Source: Clostridia bacterium
GTDB lineage: Bacteria > Bacillota > Clostridia > Oscillospirales > Acutalibacteraceae
DNA length: 64,000 nucleotides
NCBI GenBank assembly: GCA_017513245.1
Contig: JAFXGK010000003.1
Location: 1-64,000 of the forward strand
Direction of reading: 5' to 3'
This document shows, in pieces, positions 35,630 to 43,169 of the stretch; the stretch's first letter is position 1; every line of letters begins with the position of its first letter. Position numbers and translations under genes: made by a program. The notes beneath the pieces are model-generated. The model did not search any database, was not told where the DNA came from, and saw only the letters and a list, made by a program, of their open reading frames with translations.

Positions 35630-36346
35630 TTAGTCGTTCCCCTTAATTTTATTATATAGGTCCTGGCTGTTTGCAGTAATTTCCTCAAGTTTTTGTTTGC
35701 CGCACTTTTTCTCTACCCGACGCAGAGCCTCACCGATTCGGGGAGGAATTTCATCCGACGAGTGACAGTCGCTGGCAATAAAACTTACAAATCCATCCTT
35801 GATAAGCTTAACGGTGGCTCGGCGTGGCTTAAACTCAAGCAGAGAATAAGCGTTTACCTGACCGAGAGCAAAACCGTCGTCAATCAATTTCAGGATGTGT
35901 TCGAATCCGTCAAAACTGCGATAACGCTCAATATGAGCGAGAATCGGCATAAGTCCGTGGTTCAAATAAAGCTCGGCAATTTCATTTGCCATTGATGAGG
36001 TAATGGAACGATAGGGAAATTCTATAAGAATATAGTTGGATTTTCCTATGCACAGGCTGCGAATATCCGAAAAAAGCGAGATTCCCTTAAAGAAATGAAC
36101 CTCACATCCGAGATATACCTCGGGCAGACCGTCGTCCTTCGCGGAGATCAAACGGTCATACGCTGCTGCGATGCGCTCCTTATATTCGGAAACGGAATTT
36201 TCACGTCTGGGGTAGAAGTGCGGCGAAACCGCAACAGCCCCAACGTTCTGATCCTTTAACATTTTAAGAAGCGCCAGCGATTCATCGATATTCTTGGCTC
36301 CGTCGTCAACTGCGGGTAGGATGTGCGCGTGAATATCAATATACAT
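35630..36346 (-). CDS. PHP-family protein-tyrosine phosphatase (CpsB/YwqE-like)
   Basis: A 238-residue metal-dependent phosphatase with the motif MYIDIHAHILPAVDDGA, AVSPHFYP, LIEFPYR, PILAHIERY and FIASDCHS supplying histidine and aspartate metal ligands of the PHP fold. CpsB-type enzymes dephosphorylate the BY-kinase encoded just before it. It resembles HisJ in fold but the motifs and position mark it as the capsule phosphatase. Confidence 0.93.
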   Translation of the reverse strand: MYIDIHAHILPAVDDGAKNIDESLALLKMLKDQNVGAVAVSPHFYPRRENSVSEYKERIAAAYDRLISAKDDGLPEVYLGCEVHFFKGISLFSDIRSLCIGKSNYILIEFPYRSITSSMANEIAELYLNHGLMPILAHIERYRSFDGFEHILKLIDDGFALGQVNAYSLLEFKPRRATVKLIKDGFVSFIASDCHSSDEIPPRIGEALRRVEKKCGKQKLEEITANSQDLYNKIKGND

Positions 36347-36357
36347 AATCAGAACTC

Positions 36358-37071
36358 CTACTTATAGTTATAGTAGCCGTAGGAATTATAGCGATAACGA
36401 TAGCGGTATTTGTATCTGCGGCTTACCTTGTTGGTGTGGCCGTTAAGAATGGTGCCGAGGAAACGAACACCTGCAAATTCAATACTGCTTAATGCCTTTT
36501 GGAACTGCTCGTGGGTGGTAATAAAGTCACGAACAACGAAAACCATACCTGCGGTATTGGGAGCCACAACCAAAGCATCGGGAACGATGTTAACGGGCGG
36601 AGTATCCAGTACGATGTAGTCGTATTTTTCGTTAAGTTCCTTCAAAAGAGAAGACATTCTGTCCGAACCGAGCAACTCAGACGGGTTGGGCGGGGTAGGA
36701 CCGGAGGTGATAACGTCGAAGGTGTCGTTGATATGATTTACCGAATCCTCAAACTCCGAGAAACCAACCAGCAGCGAAGAAATGCCGGTCTTGTTAGAAA
36801 GGCGTAACTTCTTGTGAACCGAGGGCTTACGCATATCGGCATCGATAAGTAAAACTCGGCTGCCGAGCTGAGAGAAAGCAACGGCAATGTTAATTGCGGT
36901 TGTGGATTTACCCTCGCCTGCGATAGAGCTTGAAACGGTAATAATCTTCTCGTTGGTCTGCGAAAGCAGGAAAAGAAGATTTGTACGAATCATTTTGTAG
37001 GCCTCAACGACGGCAAAGTGTGCAGTAACGTTGGGTGTATTCTGTGTGGTGTTTTCTACCTGATTACTCAT
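36358..37071 (-). CDS. Tyrosine-protein kinase, CpsD/CapB/YwqD-like
   Basis: A 237-residue cytosolic BY-kinase. Walker A GEGKSTTAIN (about residue 50), Walker A' LLIDADMRKP and Walker B IVLDTPPV are intact. The C-terminal tail after about residue 215 is a basic, tyrosine-rich cluster with about ten tyrosines (RYKYRYRYRY, SYGYYNY), the autophosphorylation site. It needs the membrane activator encoded before it (4-base overlap), as in Gram-positive split kinases. Confidence 0.95.
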   Translation of the reverse strand: MSNQVENTTQNTPNVTAHFAVVEAYKMIRTNLLFLLSQTNEKIITVSSSIAGEGKSTTAINIAVAFSQLGSRVLLIDADMRKPSVHKKLRLSNKTGISSLLVGFSEFEDSVNHINDTFDVITSGPTPPNPSELLGSDRMSSLLKELNEKYDYIVLDTPPVNIVPDALVVAPNTAGMVFVVRDFITTHEQFQKALSSIEFAGVRFLGTILNGHTNKVSRRYKYRYRYRYNSYGYYNYK

Positions 37072-37790
37072 CTTCTTGCCCCCTTTGTAGTCTTGGTGTC
37101 AAAATCGGGTACAACGCCTAAAACGGTGATGTTGTATCGCTTGGTTATTTCATCCTCGCCCTTAATGGTCTTATCGGTTGCGGCAAGTATGATGAAGAAT
37201 ACTATCGAAACGAAAGCACCAAAGAGGAATGCGAGAACGGTATTACGTGCTGTAAGAGGACCGGTAATGTAGGCCGATATGCACTTATCGGCGGGTTCGG
37301 CCGAAGCTCCGGGCAACTTGGTGTTAACGTAGTCGGGAGCCGACATAGCAACACAGTTTGCAATTATAACGGCGGTCTTGGGGTCGGTATTTGCAACCCT
37401 TACGTCGATAAAGAGCGATTCCTCGCTTCGACGTGAAACCTTGGTCATGCTAAGCAACTGTCTTGCCGAAAGGTTAAGACGCTGAATTTCAGGCTGCTCC
37501 TCGATATATTCGTAGAAGCTGTAGGTTTTGAAAATATCGACGTAGGTGTCAACAATGCTCAAAGAAGACGCCAAGTCACTGCTGCCGATTTTGCTGCTGG
37601 TGTCCTGCTGGTTGCCGGTGGCAATACCACCGTTGGTAGCAAGGATAGCAGATTTTGCGGCGTAGGTGGGCGTTACAAAGTTTGCGTTATAAACGTATGT
37701 GGCGCCTGCGAGTATCACCGATACAAGCAATATTGCCCATAACCTTTTAACGATTATGTTTAGCACCTGCCAAATAGAAATTTCGTTCAT
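37068..37790 (-). CDS. Wzz/YveK-type chain-length and kinase-activator protein
   Basis: A 240-residue protein with two membrane helices (about 17-38 and 180-200) around an extracellular Wzz-like region, and a short cytosolic tail of basic residues that activates the adjacent kinase. Matches the CpsC/YveK type. First gene of the unit. ATG starts at 37790 without a strong ribosome site. Confidence 0.9.
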   Translation of the reverse strand: MNEISIWQVLNIIVKRLWAILLVSVILAGATYVYNANFVTPTYAAKSAILATNGGIATGNQQDTSSKIGSSDLASSLSIVDTYVDIFKTYSFYEYIEEQPEIQRLNLSARQLLSMTKVSRRSEESLFIDVRVANTDPKTAVIIANCVAMSAPDYVNTKLPGASAEPADKCISAYITGPLTARNTVLAFLFGAFVSIVFFIILAATDKTIKGEDEITKRYNITVLGVVPDFDTKTTKGARR

Positions 37791-37864
37791 TTAGTTATCC
37801 ATCCTCTCGCGGCAAAGCGGTTTGCCGAAACTAAAATATCAAATGTTCCGAAAAAGAACATAAT

Positions 37865-37893
37865 AGACCACATAGTATTATACCATGTGGTCT
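37865..37893. promoter_or_regulatory. Inverted repeat over the -10 of the capsule promoter
   Basis: AGACCACAT and ATGTGGTCT are perfect 9-bp arms around 11 bases; the minus-strand -10 hexamer lies in the middle. It could be an operator; with only A-rich rather than T-rich flanks it is not a good terminator. Confidence 0.6.
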
Positions 37894-37905
37894 TTGAAAT
37901 AGCAA
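37877..37905 (-). promoter_or_regulatory. Promoter of the capsule phospho-regulation operon
   Basis: Minus strand: TTGCTA (37905-37900), 17 bp, TATAAT (37882-37877). A leader of about 80 bases separates it from the Wzz-like gene. Confidence 0.75.
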
Positions 37906-37942
37906 GATATTTATATTATATAATAATTACCGTAGATAAGTG

Positions 37943-38152
37943 TTAGAAAAGGTAATCCTCAAACAACTCAAAAAGCACCTGCCCGGAGGGAACGTCGTCT
38001 TTAATAAGCGAAGCAAAATTCGTTATTCGGTCGAGCGAGGTGGTAAGATCAGGGTAGGCAATGCCGTCGATTAAAAGACCGTAGGAGATGATGCTGACGC
38101 CATCCTCATCGGTCAAAATTTCGTGCGTGATTTTAATATCCGCCGTATTCAT
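37943..38152 (-). CDS. DUF6514-like small protein
   Basis: A 69-residue acidic protein of beta-strand and helix pattern (ITHEILTDEDGVSIISYGLLIDGIAYPDLTTSLDRI) resembling DUF6514, a small family known mostly from Ruminococcaceae. The ATG at 38152 has GAGG 7 bases upstream; the GTG at 38158 overlaps the ribosome site. No membrane segment or known motif. It is transcribed from a perfect consensus promoter and no hairpin terminator is evident before the next promoter. Function unknown. Confidence 0.78.
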   Translation of the reverse strand: MNTADIKITHEILTDEDGVSIISYGLLIDGIAYPDLTTSLDRITNFASLIKDDVPSGQVLFELFEDYLF

Positions 38153-38196
38153 AAACACACCTCAAAACGGAAGTAAATAATACCTTCGCTAAGGAT

Positions 38197-38225
38197 ATTA
38201 TAGTTCTTATACACAGCTTTGTCAA
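38197..38225 (-). promoter_or_regulatory. Perfect-consensus promoter of the DUF6514-like gene
   Basis: Minus strand: TTGACA (38225-38220), 17 bp, TATAAT (38202-38197). A small hairpin (CCTT-AGCG-AAGG) follows in the leader. Confidence 0.9.
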
Positions 38226-38335
38226 TACAAAATTCCAAAAACTTTCAGATTTTAAAAAAGCGAGAAAACATAAGAAAACACGAGAAAAATATGGAAAATC
38301 CCCCAAAAACGGGAAACAGCACCAAAAAGTTTTTA

Positions 38336-38363
38336 TTGCCCTTTTTGTTAAATATGATAAAAT
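38336..38363 (+). promoter_or_regulatory. Probable promoter of a small membrane protein gene
   Basis: TTGCCC (38336-38341), 16 bp, TAAAAT (38358-38363), in an AT-rich stretch. Confidence 0.55.
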
Positions 38364-38393
38364 ATTAGCAGAAAAATAAAAAAGGAGAAAATT

Positions 38394-38618
38394 ATGCACA
38401 CCAAAGCCGGCAGATACATATTGGCGGCAGGCAGCACTCTAAGCTCGGCGCTTTTTTTAGGGTGTCTTTTTCTGGCGCTCAGGGTAGGCGAAAGCCACGA
38501 TCCGATAGCCCTTTTCGGCACGGTAGAGAGGCTCTGCCTTTTTTCGACACGGTTATTTTCAGGCGCACTGGTTTTTTCGGTGGCGGCGGATATACTAAAA
38601 AGCAAAAGACCTCGGTAG
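38394..38618 (+). CDS. Hypothetical small membrane protein
   Basis: A 74-residue protein with two hydrophobic segments (about residues 8-30 and 50-68) linked by RVGESHDPIALFGTVE, ending in a basic tail (KSKRPR). AAGGAG precedes the ATG, a promoter lies about 30 bases upstream and a terminator follows at once, so it looks like a real monocistronic gene despite no recognised family. Small paired-helix proteins can be regulators, transport subunits or toxins; nothing here selects among these. Confidence 0.6.
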   Translation: MHTKAGRYILAAGSTLSSALFLGCLFLALRVGESHDPIALFGTVERLCLFSTRLFSGALVFSVAADILKSKRPR

Positions 38619-38640
38619 CGAAAACGCTTCGAGGTCTTTT
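38604..38640. terminator. Bidirectional terminator
   Basis: AAAAGACCTCG pairs with CGAGGTCTTTT, with an inner AGCG-AAAA-CGCT stem. It overlaps the rqcH stop region and the 3' end of the small membrane protein gene. Confidence 0.85.
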
Positions 38641-40322
38641 TATTCTTCGGGGTTCACGAAAAGGGTGCTTTGATTGGTGTATATAACCATTCCTGCACGC
38701 GCGCCCGAAGGCTTTTTCACGTGTTTTATCAGGGTATAATCGACCGGCACGTTGGCAGAGTCGGCGGCTTGCGAATTGAAAGCGGCCACCTTCGCGGCAT
38801 ACAAAATCGTCGAGTCGGGCGGGGTGGTGCCCTCGCATACAATAACAGTGTGCGAGCCGTGAATATCCTTAGTGTGCAGCCAAATATCGGTCTTGGCGGC
38901 GGTCTTTTGGGTTAAAAGGTCGTTTTGAATATTGTTACGTCCTACAAGAATTTTATATCCGTCGGGCGAGGTATATTCCTTAAAGGGAAGAGCCTTGCGT
39001 TTGGGTGCGCGACCCTTTTGCGGACGAACGTAGCCTGCGGCTATCAGCTCGTCGCGGATTTCGGAAACCTCTGCTACCGTCTCTGCACGTGAGAGCGCGT
39101 CACTTACCGACGCGAGGTATTCGGCCTCGTGAATGCAGTCCTCAATTAACTTCTTGAGGGTGCTTTCGGCGTTGCATAGCTTGCGGTATTCCTTAAAGTA
39201 TCTTGCCGAATTTTCGGCCGGGGACAGAGCCTCGTTAAGCGGAATTGAGATTTCGCGAAGTTCAGGGTCGTAATAGTTGGGCACACGGGCAACCGTCGCG
39301 CCGCGCTCAATAAGCGAAATATTTGCCTTTATCAGCTCACCGAAAATGCGAAGCTGCTCGCGATTTTCGCACTTTTTAAGCTCTTCACGGCGGAGATTAA
39401 GTTTGCGTGAGGTTCGCTCGATTAGCGTACGAACGGTCTTAAGAAGCGAGTCCGAACTGCTTTTAAGCCTGTCTGCCGCTGCCTTCTGCTCGTAAAAAGC
39501 GTCCAACTGCAGACTGTAACTATCGTATAAAACGGTGTCGCCGCGCAATGGCAGGAAGGAAAAAGCCTTAGGCTTGCCGTCTTCCATTAGAGTGTACGGG
39601 GCGGCGCCTTCACCACTGTCGATTTTAAAAAGGTACTCGTGCAAAGCACTTTTCTGCTCAGCCGACAGTTCCGGATAGGGGGTGTCGTCATCGCTTATCG
39701 AGAAAGCAATTTCCCTCGCCGCAAGGGGAGAGAGACCGGCGACGCACTTAAGAAGCGCAGCCGAAAGCGAATTATCTTCGGCCGACAGTCTTTCTGCAAG
39801 AGTGCCGTCTGTCGGGAAAAGTTTTTCCTGCGAAGGCGGCGGCTCGTATAGGGCGCCGGGTTGAATCAGTCTTTGTGTGGTTTCAATATCGCTTCGGCGT
39901 ACCGAATCTATAATTCTGCCGTCCTCATTTATAAGTATAATATTGGCGGCGTTGCCGATAAGCTCGGCCGTGAGCGAAAGGTTTCTGCGGTCACCCATTT
40001 CATCGGTAGCCGAGAATATAAGGCTTATAACTCGGTCGTAGTTTTGCTGTCTTACCTCCAAAAGCTTGGCGCCCGAAAGATGCTTGCGCATTAGCATACA
40101 AAACATGGGCGGAGTAGCTGGGTTTTCAGGGGAGCGCTCGGTAAAATGTATTCTTGCCATACCGGGTCGCGCAGAAATAAGCAACCGCATATGGCGGCCT
40201 GCTGAGCGCAGCAAAATAACCAGCTCGTCGCGAGACGGCTGGAATATTTTATCAACGCGGCAGGAAACGGCGGTCTCCAGTTCGCGGCACAAATTTTTGC
40301 AAAAAATACCGTCAAGCGGCAT
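38640..40322 (-). CDS. rqcH: RqcH (NFACT/FbpA family) ribosome quality control protein
   Basis: A 560-residue protein of the Rqc2/NFACT family, which binds obstructed 50S subunits and recruits tRNA-Ala to add alanine tails. NFACT-N (about 1-180, MPLDGIFCKNLCRELE), helix-hairpin-helix (LAGLSPLAAREIAF), two long coiled-coil helices (about 280-420) and NFACT-R (about 440-560: YTSPDGYKILVGRNNIQNDLLT, DIWLHTKDIHGSH). Four bases after trmK. Length is normal. Confidence 0.95.
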   Translation of the reverse strand: MPLDGIFCKNLCRELETAVSCRVDKIFQPSRDELVILLRSAGRHMRLLISARPGMARIHFTERSPENPATPPMFCMLMRKHLSGAKLLEVRQQNYDRVISLIFSATDEMGDRRNLSLTAELIGNAANIILINEDGRIIDSVRRSDIETTQRLIQPGALYEPPPSQEKLFPTDGTLAERLSAEDNSLSAALLKCVAGLSPLAAREIAFSISDDDTPYPELSAEQKSALHEYLFKIDSGEGAAPYTLMEDGKPKAFSFLPLRGDTVLYDSYSLQLDAFYEQKAAADRLKSSSDSLLKTVRTLIERTSRKLNLRREELKKCENREQLRIFGELIKANISLIERGATVARVPNYYDPELREISIPLNEALSPAENSARYFKEYRKLCNAESTLKKLIEDCIHEAEYLASVSDALSRAETVAEVSEIRDELIAAGYVRPQKGRAPKRKALPFKEYTSPDGYKILVGRNNIQNDLLTQKTAAKTDIWLHTKDIHGSHTVIVCEGTTPPDSTILYAAKVAAFNSQAADSANVPVDYTLIKHVKKPSGARAGMVIYTNQSTLFVNPEE

Positions 40323-40325
40323 AGT

Positions 40326-41000
40326 TTACACCCCTATGTACTTGGAAATATAGTCTGCGGCCCTTTTATAGTATAGGTACTGCTCTCGGTTTTCGGTTTT
40401 TTCGAGGTCATCGGCGCAGGAGGATAGCCTTAAATACTGCTTCTTTAAAAAAAGCAGGTCATCCTCTCGCGCGCAGTCGAGCCTGCCGACAAAGAAATAG
40501 CGTTCGTCGTGCGCGGCAGTATCCTGTTTTGCCAAAACGCTTATAACGGTATATACGCGGTCAGCGTCACGCACGGCGCATTCGTCGGCTATCGTATAAC
40601 CGTTTTTACATAAAAATTCGCGCAGGTATTCGGGCGAGTTCATCGGCTGCAGAATAAACCGCTTGCCGCTGCCTTTAGCCCATTCGCACCTTGCGAGAAT
40701 GTTTGCTATCAGCTCGCCTCCCATACCTGCAATGACAAATACGTCGGCCTCGTCGGGTGAAAGACCCGAAAGTCCGTCACAAAGACGAAAAGCAACGCCG
40801 TCGGTACCTGACAGCGTTACGTTTTTCTTTGCAACCGAAAGCGGACCCGACTTAATATCGCAGGCTAAAACGCTGGGTGAAATACCGCTTTGACGCAGGT
40901 ATATGGGCAGATAAGCGTGGTCGGTGCCGATGTCGGCAACACGTTCGCCCTTGTTTATAAAAGAGGCAATTTTTAAAAGTCGGTCACTTAAACTGGGCAT
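40326..41000 (-). CDS. trmK: tRNA (adenine(22)-N1)-methyltransferase TrmK
   Basis: A 224-residue SAM-dependent methyltransferase for A22 of tRNAs. LSDRLLKIASFINKGERVADIGTDHAYLPIYL holds motif I, VLACDIKSGPLSVA motif II, and VFVIAGMGGELIANIL motif IV typical of TrmK/YqfN; a helical C-terminal extension follows. Start shares a base with the DUF1858 stop. In many Firmicutes it is next to nif3; here it is with DUF1858 and rqcH. Confidence 0.93.
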   Translation of the reverse strand: MPSLSDRLLKIASFINKGERVADIGTDHAYLPIYLRQSGISPSVLACDIKSGPLSVAKKNVTLSGTDGVAFRLCDGLSGLSPDEADVFVIAGMGGELIANILARCEWAKGSGKRFILQPMNSPEYLREFLCKNGYTIADECAVRDADRVYTVISVLAKQDTAAHDERYFFVGRLDCAREDDLLFLKKQYLRLSSCADDLEKTENREQYLYYKRAADYISKYIGV

Positions 41001-41197
41001 TACTTAGAAAAATACTCGTTAAGCTTTGCAACCAAAGCGTCACAGTCGGTTCCGTGAACAGCGCAAGCCTCTTCAATGCTTTCGCCGCGTGCCGAGGGGC
41101 AACCGAGGCAATGCATGCCGATTTCAAAAAAGTATTTTGCAGCGCCCTGATCCATATCGAGAACGTCACCAATGCACATATCTTTTGTGATTTTCAT
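41000..41197 (-). CDS. DUF1858 domain small protein
   Basis: A 65-residue protein covering one DUF1858 domain: MKITKDMCIGDVLDMDQGAAKYFFEIGMHCLGCPSARGESIEEAC. The three cysteines of CxxC and C-terminal C resemble the hybrid-cluster-associated small proteins of anaerobes (hydrid cluster protein-associated redox disulphide type). Probably redox-linked. Between yhaM and trmK, with ribosome site AAGGAG. Confidence 0.87.
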   Translation of the reverse strand: MKITKDMCIGDVLDMDQGAAKYFFEIGMHCLGCPSARGESIEEACAVHGTDCDALVAKLNEYFSK

Positions 41198-41216
41198 AAT
41201 TTTTATCTCCTTTATA

Positions 41217-42188
41217 TTAAAAAAGTTTTAGTGTTTCTTCGCCCGCTTTGCGGCTGTGGTTATAGAGCTTTCGGTTGTCAAGAGCCCACATTCTGCCCGA
41301 GAATTCACCCTTTTCAAGGTTTCCTACTGCATCGTTTACCTCGTAAACGGTGGCGTCGAGCATATCGAGCTGCGAAAGCAAAATAGCCTCTAGGAACATC
41401 GGTCGCATACAGGCGCCGAACTCGGGGTCACCGTGGTGGGAAAGCACCATATGCTCAAGTAACATTGCGGTCTCGCCGTCGAGACCCAGTTCCTTCGCGG
41501 TATCGCGAATCATCATAGCGCCCTCGGCAAGGTGGCCGATAAGGTTACCCTTTACCGAATATCCCGTTGCGGTGCCGGCGGCCGAAACCTCAAATTCAAC
41601 CGTCTTGGCGATATCGTGCAGCATCGCGCCTGCCATAAGCAGTTCACGGTCCACGTTGGGATAAATTTTGCAAACGCCGTCGCAAAGACGAACTATAGAT
41701 AGCGTATGAAGCAAAAGTCCGCCGCGTATCGCGTGGTGCAGTTTATATGCCGCAGGCCAGAAAAGCAGAGCTTCACGGTTGCGTGTGAGCAGCGTTACGG
41801 TTAACTGCTTTATAGTATTATCCTCGAAGCCTTCGGCAATATGCAAAAGCTCGTCAAACATAGCCGTGCCTGAATACTCAGCCGACTTTACAAAGTCCTC
41901 AAGCTGAACGTTATCGCTCGGCAACACGGGACGGATACGGTCAATACGGAGCTGGTCATTGCCCTGGTATTTAGAAAGGGTGCCGCGCACCTTAACAAGG
42001 TCGTCAGCGCCGTATTCACCGTGCTCGGCAGGGCTATAGCTCCAAAGTTTTGCGTTTATTTCACCGCTTTTATCCGAGAGCAGAATATCAAGATAGGTAT
42101 CGCCCTTAGAGGAAACCTTTTTATCGCACGATTTAACAATGCAAAAGGCCTCAACGGTTCCGCGGTTGTCAATAGGTGTAAAATTCAT
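41217..42188 (-). CDS. yhaM: 3'-5' exoribonuclease YhaM family (OB fold + HD domain)
   Basis: A 323-residue protein: an N-terminal OB fold (about 10-95, DTYLDILLSDKSGEINAKLW) and a C-terminal HD phosphohydrolase domain (about 140-290) with AAYKLHHAIRGGLLLHTL, MLHDIAKTVEF and VLSHHG metal-binding motifs. It matches YhaM, which trims RNA and some DNA in Gram-positives. It leads the yhaM-DUF1858-trmK-rqcH unit. Confidence 0.93.
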   Translation of the reverse strand: MNFTPIDNRGTVEAFCIVKSCDKKVSSKGDTYLDILLSDKSGEINAKLWSYSPAEHGEYGADDLVKVRGTLSKYQGNDQLRIDRIRPVLPSDNVQLEDFVKSAEYSGTAMFDELLHIAEGFEDNTIKQLTVTLLTRNREALLFWPAAYKLHHAIRGGLLLHTLSIVRLCDGVCKIYPNVDRELLMAGAMLHDIAKTVEFEVSAAGTATGYSVKGNLIGHLAEGAMMIRDTAKELGLDGETAMLLEHMVLSHHGDPEFGACMRPMFLEAILLSQLDMLDATVYEVNDAVGNLEKGEFSGRMWALDNRKLYNHSRKAGEETLKLF

Positions 42189-42230
42189 GTCTTACCTCCA
42201 CATTCGGCAATGCCGAACTATTCTATGTTA

Positions 42231-42259
42231 ATTATACAATAAAACAATAATATATGCAA
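42231..42259 (-). promoter_or_regulatory. Promoter of the yhaM-DUF1858-trmK-rqcH operon
   Basis: Minus strand: TTGCAT (42259-42254), 17 bp, TATAAT (42236-42231). The leader contains a self-complementary stretch (TTCGGCATTGCCGAA, 42203-42217) just before the ribosome site. Confidence 0.75.
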
Positions 42260-42271
42260 CAACAAGTGTAC

Positions 42272-42300
42272 TTGATTTTATGCCGCAATAGGCGTATAAT
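42272..42300 (+). promoter_or_regulatory. Promoter of the TPM-domain gene
   Basis: TTGATT (42272-42277), 17 bp, TATAAT (42295-42300). Confidence 0.8.
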
Positions 42301-42335
42301 CATCTGTGTAAACGCTCACGTTTGGGGGAATACGG

Positions 42336-43124
42336 ATGTTTAAAAAAGCCATAGCATTTTTGCTTGCGGCAATGCTTATATTTGCGCTGTCTCTATCGGC
42401 GCATGCAGATTTACCCGTCATGACGCAGGAGGAAAAGGACTTCTACGTAATCGATGACGGTGCCGTCCTGACCGACGCGGCCAAGGACGTTATCCTTTCG
42501 GCCAATACCACCCTTCGCACCTCTACCGGCGGTGAGGTCGTAGTGGTTTTGCTTCAGCATGAAGAGGGCCGCGATAACGAAACCTTTGCCAAAAAGTTCG
42601 GTGCCGAACATGGGGTAGGCTCGGCTTTCTATCAAAACGGTATGGTGATTGTAATCGAAAGCGATACCGGCTCCGTAAATTACGCCATCGGCAAGGGTTA
42701 CGAACCGATAGCCGAAAAGCTGGACGAAATATTAACCGCCGAAACGCTGACCGAAAGCATTAAGAAAAACCCTGCCACGGGTATTACTCTTTGTTTTTCG
42801 GCCGTAATTAAGGTTATAAACGAGTCGGCCATAGGCGGCGAGGAATACGTTAAGGATAACAACGATTATACCTTCAGCGGTTTTCGTCAAAATGCAGCAG
42901 GCGGTATGTCCGAGGTTGTTGCCGCCAGAGTCAGCACCGCGGCCCTCGTTACACTCATCGTTTTGCTTTTGGCCGCAATTACAATCTTTGTTTTAGCCGC
43001 CCAAAAGAGGGTGGAACGCGACGGCAGTATGCCGCTGTGGCCGCTGTTATTTAAAAGCGGACGCGATATGCTGCAGGATGGCTGGCAGGCCATAAAAAAG
43101 GTTCGTTTCGGAATAAAAAAGTAA
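42336..43124 (+). CDS. TPM domain membrane protein
   Basis: A 262-residue exported protein: signal peptide (about 1-25, cleavage after SAHA), TPM (YgcG-like) domain at about 36-160 (DGAVLTDAAKDVIL, GGEVVVVLLQHEEGRDNETFAKKFGAEHGVG, NGMVIVIESDTGSVNYAIGKGYE), one membrane helix (about 205-228) and a short basic cytosolic tail. TPM domains occur in envelope proteins, some with phosphatase-like activity. A single gene between promoter and terminator. Confidence 0.87.
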   Translation: MFKKAIAFLLAAMLIFALSLSAHADLPVMTQEEKDFYVIDDGAVLTDAAKDVILSANTTLRTSTGGEVVVVLLQHEEGRDNETFAKKFGAEHGVGSAFYQNGMVIVIESDTGSVNYAIGKGYEPIAEKLDEILTAETLTESIKKNPATGITLCFSAVIKVINESAIGGEEYVKDNNDYTFSGFRQNAAGGMSEVVAARVSTAALVTLIVLLLAAITIFVLAAQKRVERDGSMPLWPLLFKSGRDMLQDGWQAIKKVRFGIKK

Positions 43125-43133
43125 AATAAAATA

Positions 43134-43166
43134 AAAAAAGACCGTAGAAAAACTACGGTCTTTTTT
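43134..43166. terminator. Bidirectional terminator, TPM gene / asnS
   Basis: A stem containing AAAGACCGTAG and its complement around five A residues; A and T tracts on both sides. Confidence 0.9.
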
Positions 43167-43169
43167 ATT

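Noticed and set aside
35630-36346. PHP phosphatase as the missing histidinol-phosphatase (HisJ)
   Set aside because: Its DIHAHILPAVDDGA-type motif and position between BY-kinase and CapD mark it as CpsB/YwqE.
37865-37893. Hairpin read as a terminator between DUF6514 and the capsule genes
   Set aside because: It contains the capsule promoter's -10 and lacks a T-run, so an operator is more likely.
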